Positions 46,843 to 57,073 of a DNA stretch of 64,000 nt are shown piece by piece. The notes under the pieces were generated by a model. The model ran no database searches and was not told the DNA's origin. It saw only the letters and a program-made list of their open reading frames with translations. The position numbers and the translations under genes are program-made. This DNA is from Sycon ciliatum (taxonomy: Eukaryota; Porifera; Calcarea; Leucosolenida; Sycettidae), in contig NC_088645.1 of NCBI RefSeq assembly GCF_964019385.1, forward strand, positions 18,807,180-18,871,179. The letters run 5' to 3'. Numbering within the stretch: position 1 is the stretch's first letter; every line of letters starts with the position of its first letter.

Positions 46843-47189
46843 GTATGTATGTATGTATGTATAACTCATAATCGCAAGGTGATCGTAGAGGCATTAATCA
46901 GCGAGAGAATTGTGAATGATGTCTCTGAATCCAACTCTATCGTGTGCTGCATGAGAGAGAGAGAGCATGAAGGGGAAGACCCGTCCAACTTTTAATGTTG
47001 GAAATCCATGATGTCGCGGGCCTTCCTCTCGGTCGAGGTCCAGGAGTTGATTCTTGCAGGAAGGGCTTGGAGAAGACGTCATGTCTCGTAACATGGCCAA
47101 ACCACATCAACTCAAATTTCTTGACCTCGTTCGCTAGCCGCATCCATGCTCCGATGATGTCATTGATTTCTACCAGGATACATTGGTTG
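46843..47189 (-). mobile_element. LINE 3' end inserted in A3
   Basis: This is absent from A1 and A2, whose sequence is continuous at 'tctggtggtg'. The minus strand encodes KKFELMWFGHVTRHDVFSKP and PRPRGRPATSWISNIKSW, the C-terminal motif of RTE/L1-like LINE proteins. It ends with a TACA-repeat tail (TATG repeats at 46843-46862 on the plus strand). Only the last few hundred bases were inserted. Confidence 0.75.
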
Positions 47190-48531
47190 GTAAGTGCACA
47201 TTAAAGCGTAACTTGTACTTCTTTGGTCCTTTTTATACTATTCATTTGTCCTTGGCTCTCCTATCCAGTCTATGGTGAAGCAGTAGTTCCGTATAATTTG
47301 CAAATCAACCCACTGCTTTTTCCAACCGTCATAAACGGTGAAAACCCAACTCCCAAAAATATGAAACAAGGAAGACTCTGGATAATCAGTATCCCAGTGT
47401 TCTTTATGTACCTGTCTGCCTCTGTTTATGCATCATATAGACTGATGAACCCTATACATAATGTTACCTGTTGATGGGCGATGCGGATGTCACTCTCCGA
47501 AACTTAGCCTTCATCTCTTCTTATATTGTGTCCGCAGTGCTTCCCTACAATCAATGCACTCTATCGCCGACAGCTACCCTCGTAAGCTGACTATCGTGTA
47601 TATATGGGATGGATGAACGCTCAATGATGTCTTGTAAAGCACGTGGAAAGTAAAAGTGGCCAGTATGAACATGATTGAAAGCGCCGAAGAAAGTAATTTG
47701 GTGACAGAATGACAAGTGAACTAAGAAAAAAGCAAACTCCTCGCGGTGCTCATATCCGTATTACAGTACATTATACTATAGGTGTATTCCTGTAATAACC
47801 TTTCCTGAAAGAATCTTACTGAGGCGATCGCAATAGAAATGAACATTGAAGAAAATAACATGTACTACAGTGTATGCTACACAATCAGCTATAAGAACTT
47901 GGCTAGGTTGTTCAAAATATAACACTTCAGTCAAATATAAAGCTTTTCACGTGCAAGCGAAAATAATGCTAAAATGTAGAAAGTGAATCTTCTGAAAAGG
48001 TTATGTCAAATACAATACGTATCAGGTAAAGCTGAAAGGTTTGCGGCCATCAACATCTGAATAGGTTATTGCCGGGAATATTGCCTACTGAAGTGAGAAA
48101 AATGACATAGCAGTGAAAGAAAGGAGCATATTATTGGCAAGAAGTGCATGACAGGTTAGAATATGTTTATGTGAAAATTAGTGTCCAGCATAGAATAAAT
48201 GCGAGGTACATGCCATCATTTTAATATGGAACAGAACGTGAACATCCGTCATTGCATCACATCCTGGTGCCTAGATAGCTGATCAACTGGCGAGAGCGTA
48301 ACGTAGAGGCTGCACAATGCGTAGCTCACTGCGTAGTTTGCATTTGGGAGTAGTGTTAGACCAACTCGCATCTGCAAGTCTGTCAAAATCTGCTACATCG
48401 TGTTGTCCGTGGAGTTAGCAGTCCTAGAGTTCCGCCGGATGAGGAAATTCTGTCTGACAGATCCTTATGAGACACCTGAGCTCGACCACCATGAAAGTAG
48501 CGCTCTCATTCATCAGACTCGCCCGAGTATG

Positions 48532-49031
48532 TTAGAACATGTCCGACGTCGCTCCATAGGCATCATTCGAGGTGAGTTGACAGGATTTCTTCGTAGTGCT
48601 CATGTAAGCTGTGCTCTCGTACATAGGAACGGCAGACTCTGTTGGTGTCTGTACAGTCATTGGTACAGCCATCTGATCGAGCCGCTCACCAATCACTGTT
48701 TCGTATATGCCAGTTTCTTCTGCCGTCTTGTTGCTGTGTTGATGCTCTTTATCAAAATCTTCACTGGACCTAGAACGTCTGGTTGTCATTCTGTATTTCC
48801 ACACAACTGAATATATCACACATAAAACCAGAACTGTTCCAGCAGACGCGGAAATCCCGATTATAGCTCTACGGCCGAGTGCTGAAGGGTCCTCTTCTGA
48901 GGGCTCGAAGTGGGAAAAGGTTGCAAGTCGTTCCATAGTCGCTGAGGTAGAGAAAGCTAGCGTGTTCCTTTCCTTCGTAAATCGAGGGAATATCTGCCTT
49001 GTAGACGAAGGCCCATGAATAGTTGTTAAAC
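48532..49031 (-). CDS. Receptor gene A3, exon 3: transmembrane and tail
   Basis: The pyrimidine-rich acceptor CTCTTATCCTAG precedes 49031. This 500-bp exon, phase 1, encodes a membrane-proximal Thr/Ser/Glu-rich stretch, the helix AIIGISASAGTVLVLCVIYS (residues about 293-315 of the protein), a basic WKYRMTTRRSR anchor and an 88-residue tail. The tail has tyrosines in GIYETVI, MYESTAYMST and DAYGATSDMF; none strictly fits the ITIM consensus. The stop is at 48534-48532. It is undamaged, unlike the A1 and A2 copies. Confidence 0.75.
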
Positions 49032-49611
49032 CTAGGATAAGAGAGTAAAAGCATGGAAAGAGTGATCCCCTCAAGTCACACAATCTGGGGGCAATACTGG
49101 GACCAGAACGTTAAATCCTTATCTCTACCTTTGAATTAACTTGTCGTAATTATTGTTGCTAAGCCATAACCAGTGAACATGTAATGAATACTGTTTATTT
49201 ACCACATATTATACATTTGACTGAAACAGGGTGTAGACATTTGTCATAAAGATACGATTACTCATAAGTTTGGTGGAGTTGAAAGAGGTTAATCCTGCAG
49301 AACGACATGACTGTCAACAACAGAACTGGCAACAGGGTCAACGGTTCTCAACAGCAATGCTCCGCCACTAAGCTATGGTGCAGTTTTCATCAGAAGACTG
49401 GTAAATCAACATATTACTTCGACTTGTGGTTTGAGCGGATCCTGAGTTCAAATGTCGCACATAGTATAATGGGTTTTTCAACAATCAACGTGCTTGCGAG
49501 AATATTGCAATAAACCAGCTGTGTCTTCAGTGCTGGAAAACATTAGACACTTCAGGGTTTATGAACTAATCGAGGAACTGTGGCATAACATGATAAGAGA
49601 ATGCAGGTAAT

Positions 49612-49992
49612 GAAGAGCATGAGCTACGGGCCACGGCAACAAAGAATGCCGAAAGTTAGTTGGAAGGTTGTTGGTTTGCGCCTTGGAGAAGTGTTGGAGC
49701 TAGGTGTCAGGTCGCCGAATGTCTCAGTACTCCTTGTCAGTTTTGTGCCATTTTGTCGCACTCGTAGACCATAATATAAGACCTGGTTACGTTGGTGGAC
49801 AGTTTGTCATAATTCGTAACATTTTGTCCCTTTCCTTTCTTCATCTTAATGCAAATTTACGGTAACAAAAATACCTTTGACCTCAAAAGCAGACAACTAA
49901 CACACACAGCGATCCCAACATTGACAGATTTTGGGCTAACCGGGTGTTAGCGGTGGTCGAGAGTTCCCTTCCTAAACTGACACGATAGTTTT
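49612..49992. other. A3-specific intron sequence without gene
   Basis: Non-homologous to A1 and A2. The phrase 'aatgtctcagtactccttgtcag' also occurs near 52455, so parts belong to a repeat pair that encloses the debris region. Nothing coding was recognised. Confidence 0.4.
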
Positions 49993-50150
49993 ACTTAATT
50001 TTATTTTTATTAAAATGTGTTTCAAAGGATCAGTCGGGGAAGTGAACTGCCTGAAAAGAGAAAAAAACGCCAGACCCACCAGGACTCGACCTGGGACCCT
50101 GCTTGTCATGAGAAATGCTCTAACCACTGAGCTATGGGACCAGGCTGAAC
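49993..50150 (-). repeat. tRNA-derived SINE, minus strand
   Basis: The minus strand begins with a tRNA-like head at about 50150, TCCCATAGCTCAGTGGTTAG, followed by a degraded B box. It ends in an A-rich tail, read as TTTTATTTTTATT on the plus strand near 49995-50013. The body resembles that of the plus-strand SINE at 50405, so both belong to one family. A real tRNA gene is unlikely because the anticodon stem and B box are disturbed. Confidence 0.7.
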
Positions 50151-50404
50151 CCAGAAGGCACTGACAAGTTTTTCACTCCAAAGGCAGCTCACAACACGTG
50201 CCACACATACTGATGGCACTTGGGTCTTTTTCCCTCCCCCAGTAGACCAACCACGGTCAGTTTCTTGAAACTACCAGAAGTGAAAGAAAGTGATTAAATT
50301 TGAATTTGAAGTTCTCCCAAACCTTTCCAAATAAAATGTGTTTATTACAGGAACTGTGAGTTACGAAGTCTGAAGAAAATATTGAACGGCCTCTGCTGGG
50401 ATGA

Positions 50405-50556
50405 CGACTACACCATAGCTCAGTGGTTAGAGCATCGCTGGCTACAAGCGAGGGTCCCTGGTTCGAGTCCTGGTGGTGACAGTCAATTTTTTCTTCAGAC
50501 TTTTCCCGTTTGTCTCTTTCCCTCAAACCAGTTAATATTATTAAAATAAAATTAAC
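50405..50556 (+). repeat. tRNA-derived SINE, plus strand
   Basis: The head has a good A box (TAGCTCAGTGG) and B box (GGTTCGAGTCC), and an anticodon-like stem TCGCT/AGCGA. Position 33 of the loop is G instead of the invariant T, so it is not a functional tRNA. The tail is TATTATTAAAATAAAATTAA. It ends about 24 bp from the donor of the A3 stalk exon, in antisense to it. A near-perfect 19-bp inverted pair (AGTCTGAAGAAAA) lies around it at 50372 and 50505. Confidence 0.7.
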
Positions 50557-50579
50557 ATTTAGAATATTAGTGCAGATAC

Positions 50580-50711
50580 CGTTTGGAGCTGTGGACTTCA
50601 TGCTGCTTGTCGCAGATAGCAGTGGTGCATTCGTTGACGGAATAGTAGCTTGGGTTTCAATCGGAACTGGCAAGGTTGTTGCCGCCGCCGTGATTATTGC
50701 TCCTTCTGAAT
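50580..50711 (-). CDS. Receptor gene A3, exon 2: stalk
   Basis: An acceptor (TTGTGTATTGTGCTAG) precedes 50711 and the donor G/GTATCT follows 50580. The exon is 132 bp with phase 1 at both ends. It encodes 44 residues rich in Ala, Thr, Ser and Pro (AATTLPVPIETQATIPSTNA), a mucin-like stalk. It is not homologous in sequence to the A1/A2 stalk but occupies the same place and phase, so the stalk exon seems to have been swapped. The donor is weaker than consensus, so the exact 3' border is less certain. Confidence 0.6.
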
Positions 50712-51559
50712 CTAGCACAATACACAAAACACAATAACATGACAAATACAGTTCAACTTGAAAGGAGCTTGAGAGAGGGTCTGCAAGGGTGGACACAAGT
50801 GTAAACAAACCTCATAGTTTTTGTACAATTTATCTAGCACCCTCAAAACATACTTGAAGTAAAACAAAACTTGGCCTTGTTTTGACCAGATATTTAAAAC
50901 AAAATTTTCACTCAAAGGCTTCCCATCTTTAACAAAATATTGTATCATGTTATATTAAACTCCGATGTTAAGCCAATAATACTATTCAGAGAAAGGAAAG
51001 GAACATGATTGAAGAGTAACTGTCCACCGCTGAAACTATAATTATAATACCATAATAAAGCCACGAACGAAGTAGCGGTGAAGCATCCTGCAGCTTCATA
51101 ACTCGAAGAGAATTGGTGAGCACACATGCTCATTCCCTGGGCACTGCAAATTCACAACTCATTTCATTTTACAGAATCATTTTCAACGTTTCCGCAAATT
51201 GCCCACAATAGGATGCAATATGAAGTGGAAGTCTGCCAAGGAGCAGTTATGTACACTAATTTGGTGTTCTTAGGTGTTGATAATATTTCTATGACTGCAC
51301 ATGTTACCTCAGCGCTAGAAATATGACATGTCTAAAACTAGTGAAAGATCACAAGTTTTCACTGACTCATATGCTGGGTGTTGGTAATAAGTTAGCACAG
51401 CGCAGATGTCACCAGATAACTTAAGAAATGTCTGAACAGGTTTCTCACAAGCAATACATCAATGTGACCATGTCAGTGTTTTCCAGAAAAGACTGTCACC
51501 TAGGTAGCCAGTGTGGTGTGACTGTTTTAGAGTAATGACCATTCAGCACTGGTGTTGAT

Positions 51560-51912
51560 CTCTGGGCTTTCGTTTCTGATCTCTACTGCCTCTCGCAATT
51601 TGCGGCTTGCCCTGTCACTGGCTCTTGCAACCACGGACACTGCTGAGAAGACGCTGTCCCCGACACCTAGGTGGATCTCGGCATGCTTAGCATGTGGTCA
51701 CCCCATGGCTTATCCACAGTGCGCCTACGAGCTTCACCGTTGTGTTCCTCCAGTCTCGTCTCCAGTGTGCAACCCGTCTCTCCGATGTATTTTTCCCTGC
51801 ACAACTTGAATTGCTGCCGGTATATCCCATTTTTCTTCAAACAATAGACCGAGAGAGGGCAACAAATGAGCACACAACTGACAAAGTACTGAGAGATTCT
51901 AGAAACTTCCAA
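51560..51912 (-). pseudogene. Penelope-like GIY-YIG endonuclease fragment
   Basis: The minus strand reads NGIYRQQFKLCREKYIGETG, then TLETRLEEHNGEARRR and KPWGDHM. This has the Y-IGET core and following Arg typical of the GIY-YIG nuclease at the C-terminus of Penelope-like elements. No reverse-transcriptase part is nearby and the frame breaks downstream, so it is a fragment. It lies in an intron of receptor gene A3. Confidence 0.7.
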
Positions 51913-51994
51913 GTTGGACGCCTGTTAGGTAGCGCTTCGGAAATGTTTTAAAGGTAGGTGTAAGTTCGTCAAGAGAAGGCTCTATGAGGAGCGG

Positions 51995-52306
51995 GTGCGG
52001 CAGGTTGAGCATGCGTCCCTTTTTCCGCTTGTCATGTCAGCCAGTGGCGGAATGGGTCCAGCGTCAACAACACTGTATAAACGCATTGCTCATCTGTTGG
52101 CTGAGAATAGGGGTGATCACTACTCTCATATTATGGCATTTGGTAGATGCAGGATTTCCTTCAGCCTTCTGAAATCATGTATCTTGTGCATTCGCGGTTG
52201 TAGGTGTATCAATTTTAATTTGAAATGTGCACCCTCCTGCGGAGCCCACACTGCTTTGGCAGTGGCGGAGGCTCGCTTCCGACGTAACCGTCGGAGACCA
52301 TCATGA
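51995..52306 (+). pseudogene. Retroelement polymerase C-terminal fragment
   Basis: The frame VEHASLFPLVMSASGGMGPA, then YKRIAHLLAE, RISFSLLKSCILCIRG and a basic end. It is the same conserved tail as at 24221-24676 but in better condition. Upstream catalytic parts are missing. Confidence 0.55.
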
Positions 52307-52309
52307 AAA

Positions 52310-53480
52310 ATGGACCAACTAATTATTCACTTGTCCTGTCTTTCTAAATAACATGTTATTGGAAATGTTCTTGGTTTAGTTTTTGGCCTTTTTCGTGCTT
52401 TGGAGTTATTTGTTGTTTTTGGAAAAAAGAAAAGAAAAAAAGGTGCAAGTTCGTCAAATGTCTCAGTATTCTGTCAGTTGTGTGCCCAGTTATTGCACTT
52501 TCTGACTATAATTATAGTAACTTGTATCATCTAGTTACAGTGGTGGACAGTTACTGTGAACTCGTAAACATTATGTTTCTTTCCATTCTCTAAATTAGAC
52601 TCGAAGTCGAAGATATATTTATGAGACGAAAAGAGAACCAAAGAGCTCCAAAGTACACTCTATTATCCACCAACGCTCACAATCAGCTCACACGATAACT
52701 GTGCACGACACGGCCCAACGGTACTGACTTGATAAATTACTACCTTTTGCAGATTGCTGTATCCTAGTACATGTACATTTACGCTGTAAGTTTTAGTCAT
52801 TTTTAATTTTATTTCAGCCATTCCCTGCATAATCCGGAAGAGAAAGGAACGAAAAGGTTTCATATCAGGTTTTGAACAGTCAGACGTGCACAAGGTAGCA
52901 CCAAACTGACAAGGAGTACTGATGCATTCCACAGAAAGGAATTGAGATTAAGAACGGCTCGACAGCGCTACCCTACCGCCGTCCAACTGTGAAGTCCCGT
53001 GGATATTAGGGTAATTCCAAAGAGGAGAAGTTAAGCGCCATCGAGCCGAACACAAGCTGCATGCCAAGGCAAGGTGTAATGCTGGTACGATAATGGGACA
53101 GTAAGACCACTGGTCAATATGGTCTAAACACAATTTGACAACGCAAAGTTAAAGGCACTCAATTTGGGAGGCTCAAAGATAAGCAATGAAAGGCAAATTT
53201 TGCGAGGCCAAATTGTCAAAAAAAGAATGCCGATATCCTACAGTACTGTAATTTGTTAATGACTATGAAATATGAAGGCCAAACTAACTTCAACAAAATG
53301 TGTAATATCGCGCGACGATCGTTTTGATGTACGGATTATGGTGGTATTTCAGGGGTGCAGGTATTACTAAGAAGGTGAGCCAATCAAAATATTAATTCAA
53401 ACAAAGAAATCGGTGGGGCACAAGATACCTCATAGTCATTAATAAAGTATTGCAGGATATTTTTTCTACTTTCTTCTGTA
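52310..53480. other. Intron 1 of gene A3
   Basis: No gene is seen. From about 52860 the sequence matches 41080-41690, the corresponding intron of A2 ('caggttttgaacagtcagac', 'ctcgacagcgctaccc'). Confidence 0.5.
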
Positions 53481-53485
53481 CTTAC

Positions 53486-54065
53486 ATTCCATGAAGAGGT
53501 TGAATAAAGGCCTGCCAACACCGCCGAATTGATTTCCTTTTATCGAGCAGTGTGATTCTGATTCTACTAACACGTTAACCGATGATGGACCATAGGACTG
53601 GCGCTTCAGAGCATCTTGGGTGTTATGGAATGAGTAACTAACCTTACAAGAACCCGACCCACAGATAATCTCATCATCCCAAGTCTGACTGCTATCTCCA
53701 CGACTGACAGTGTAAGACACATGGCAACGACTATAACGTCCAATCATGAAATCGAAGTTTGCAATTTTCATATCACATCGGCCCAAAACCCTGAAAGTCG
53801 TTACATATGAGATCAAACCAGACAAGCTAATCCATGCTTCTGTAGTGTTCGGAAAGGTACTGTAGTACATTATCCCTGGTCTCCCGGAAACAACGCGTTC
53901 TTCACTTAGCCAATTTCTCGTTCTGCATGCTACATCACTGTGTGAGACTCTGATCACTGTGCTGAACACAATCAATGCTGGGCACACAAGAGCAATGCAT
54001 AAAGGACAAGAAGAAAAGCAGCTCGCGCCAGCAATTTCCAGAATTATCAGTTTAATACATTCCAT
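53486..54065 (-). CDS. Receptor gene A3, exon 1: leader and ectodomain
   Basis: The ATG at 54065 gives a hydrophobic leader within the first 40 residues (CIKLIILEIAG to LVCPALIVFSTVI). The ectodomain has the family cysteines: ACRTRN, RCDMKIA, RCHVSYTV, IICG, SCKVSYSFHN, HCSIKG and MEC, plus an N-glycosylation sequon in PNTTEAW. The exon is 580 bp and ends in phase 1 at the consensus donor T/GTAAGTACAG. With exons 2 and 3 it gives 403 residues. I do not recognise the fold. It is similar to A2 over its full length and more distantly to gene B. Confidence 0.75.
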
Positions 54066-54179
54066 GAACGATGGCTGGGGTGAGCTGTAAAATCATTAGT
54101 TAGCCCCATCTCTCACACAAACAAGTCAACAAAGAGGCATCTTTAGATTAAGGTTTGCTGGTTTCGAAACAACTGGTTT

Positions 54180-54425
54180 GGAGCTCAAAGTAGAGCTGCT
54201 GTTAGCTCAGAGCAGAGCTGCAGGTAGCTCATGTCAAAGATGCAGTAAGTTTATATCAGAGCTGCTTTTAGCTCGGAGCAGAGCTGCCGTTAGCTCAAAG
54301 TAGGGCTGGTGTCAGCTCATAGTAGACCTGCTGTTAGCTCAAAGTAGAGCTGCGATTAGCTCAAAGTAGAGCTGCTGTTAGCTCAAAGTAGAGCTGCCAT
54401 CAGCTCAACTTAGAGCTGCAGAGCT
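54180..54425. repeat. Minisatellite, about 24-bp unit
   Basis: About ten imperfect copies of a unit like 'gagctgctgttagctcaaagta' in tandem, immediately upstream of receptor gene A3. Each unit contains an AGCT-rich partial palindrome. Confidence 0.85.
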
Positions 54426-55148
54426 AAATGGATGTAATAATAGGGCAAGGCAGAGCCGCAGCAAATAGCTAGATAACACGCGTTGTGAGAGTGGACCCGA
54501 TTAGTGGGTGCGATAATAATAAGGATGGTGTGAATAAGTTGGATAGAGAGGGATGGTGGGAAAAGAAACACTGCTGAAGCACGATCCGTTGTCTGGGAGC
54601 ACAACAGGGCAAGCAGGATTTGTTTTTTTTTCTTTTCAGCAAAACGGGCTGGTGCCATTTTTGTGATTACGCAGCAAAACAAAGCGCATGACGTCAGTTC
54701 AGTCTTGAAGGCAGTACGAAGCAATGCAGTGCATTGTGTGCGCTAGTTCGGGTTGTTGCTAACAAGTACTAGCGCAGGTAGTGCACCATTAGCAGGAGCA
54801 CACACTTACGGTTCTTAGAATGAATTCTGATACTTTCAAAAGGTACTGTCTGTGCCTACTTTTCCGGTGATAAAAAACAAGGGACCAACAATCATAAAAT
54901 GTATTGCCCATAGACAGAACGTTAGAAGTAATGACAAATAAGGGGGAAGTGTGAAGAAAACAAAGAAGCGTTGTGTGACAAAAATAGACAGCCATGGCCA
55001 TAACGAAGTTTTTGAATGTTTTGGAAGCTGTAAACATTAACGTCAATATACCTACCCTATGCAAAGGAAGCATCACAAGTAGTCGACAAGACAAACCTTC
55101 TGATAAAACGGCAACGAAACTGTTTACGAATGCTGAACCGTAACCAAT

Positions 55149-55149
<1 letters not shown>

Positions 55150-55218
<69 letters not shown>
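55150..55218. repeat. (GT)n microsatellite, left of LINE
   Basis: A 69-bp pure GT tract. The paralogous site in C2 near 42670 has a short GT run without a LINE, and the tract resumes at 57934-57951 on the other side of the LINE, so the element landed inside the repeat. Confidence 0.95.
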
Positions 55219-55220
<2 letters not shown>

Positions 55221-57039
55221 GGATGTCTTCCGCGAGTCGCTGCAATCTTGTCTGGACGAGGCCAGCAACAGCCTTTCCTACCACCTCCAGAAGAGCGATG
55301 CCCCTCCAATTGTCACAGCTGGATAGATTTCCTTTTTTTGGTATCGGGACAAGCTGGCAGTCCACCCACTCCTGGGGCACCCGCTCTGCATTCCACTCTG
55401 GTTTCATGGTCTTTGTTGATCTACGGAAGGCCTATGATTCCGTCGCCCTTAAGTGCATGTGGGAAATTCTCCGGAAGGCGGGCGTACCTGACAAGCTGGT
55501 TACCATTATCAGCTCATTTCATACCTCTATGTCTGCAAACCTGTCGATCCCGGGCATCGAGGCCGAGCCTATTGAGGTGCAAAATGGCCTTCGACAAGGT
55601 TGTTGTATGGCCCCAGTATTGTTCAATATATTCATGTGGGCAGTATTCCAGCTGTGGCAGCGTGAGGTTGCGGACATGCCTCAGATTGGACTTCCCGTCT
55701 CCTCTAACTCTGGACCGTCTCTCCTTTTCAAACGCCAGAAGACTGACACAATCAACATCCATCGTGACTGTCAATTCGCAGACGATTCGGCACTTATTGC
55801 TACAACTCACCATGGTGCCACACTTGCGCTCAGCCGGTTCATGGACGTCGCAACTCGCTTCGGCCTCACCATCAACCTATCAAAAACCAAAGTAATGGCG
55901 GTCGGCTTCGGCATTTCTCCGGAGGATCGTCGTCCATTGGTGGTTGGCGGGGAAATCGTCGAGAATGTGCATGACTTTCGCTACCTAGGCTCCATCATCC
56001 ATACTGGTGGCCGCACCGCAGTGGACACTCGGTCCCGAATAGCGTCAGCATCTAGGGCATTCGGAGCATTGCGTCGATCTGTCTTTCGTGATGGCGATCT
56101 TTCACTGGCAACGAAGCGAATGGTGTATGATGCATGTGTGGCTTCTCTTCTCCTTCACGGAGCGGAGTGTTGGGTACCACTAAAAAGCGAGCTTGCGGCG
56201 CTGTCCGCCTTCCATCTTCGCTGCATTTCCGCAATCTTAGCCCTCGGAAGAAGAGACACCTGGGACTTCCACATCAACAGGAAGACCATTCTGGAGGCCT
56301 GGAATCGTCGAGATCCAGTGGATATTACCACACGTGTTCTTCGCCGCCGTCTGGAGTGGCTAGGCCATCTAGCTAGGATGGACGGCGATAGAACTCCGCG
56401 CCAGCTCCTGTTTGGTGCGCTCCTTCCGCCGAGGCCGGCTTGCGGTCCTCGGAAACGGTGGCGAGACTCTGTCAGAGCTGACCTCTCCGCAGTGAACATC
56501 GACCACACGGAATGGTACGACCTCGCCCAGGAGCGTGGGAAATGGCGCAGTGCGTATTCCGCTCAACCAGTACCGCGATCGGCTCAGCGTGACACTTCTG
56601 TGCTCTGCGATGTCTGCCAGCGTACTTTCGCCCACCAGAAATACAAGAATCGCCACAAGTGCCTGGCCGAGAGGAGGAAGCCCATATCTGAGCAGTCCGG
56701 CAGCCGACTATGTAATGCGTGCGGGAGATGGTTCTTGAGTGCTGGCGGGCTAGCTTCGCATAACAGTCTCTCCAACTCGGCTGCTGGAGTGGCGTCGGTC
56801 TCGGCTGTGGCATCGGCGGACTCGGTCCGGAAACAGCGGGTTGCCCTGCCCTACTGCAGAGCGCATTGTCTCGGCTGCGGTCGCTGCTGCAAGTCATCCC
56901 GTGGTTTCGACCTGCATAGCTGTGCTAATTTCCTGTCCAGGAAGTAGAACGGCGTTTCTGGATCCAATGCTGAACTCAGTGCTGTCGACCCCTGCACAGG
57001 GGACACGTGACTATTTAATGGCAGTGTTACCAAGGACCA

Positions 57040-57073
<34 letters not shown>

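Larger units (their letters stand above)
46545..49611 (-). repeat. Segmental duplication, receptor cassette A3
   Basis: Colinear with A1 and A2. Homology with A2 stops at about 49611, where unrelated sequence containing SINEs and Penelope-like debris begins and lasts to about 52860. The stretch 47190-48530 is conserved sequence downstream of the receptor stop without a recognisable gene. Confidence 0.7.

Noticed and set aside
50405..50480. Possible functional tRNA gene
   Set aside because: Position 33 is not T, the acceptor stem is incomplete, and the head is followed by a SINE body and A-rich tail.
55057..55309. His-Thr and Cys-Val repeat frames over the GT tract
   Set aside because: They are translations of (GT)n. 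Only the non-repeat part on the minus strand is meaningful, as the inverted piece of the LINE.
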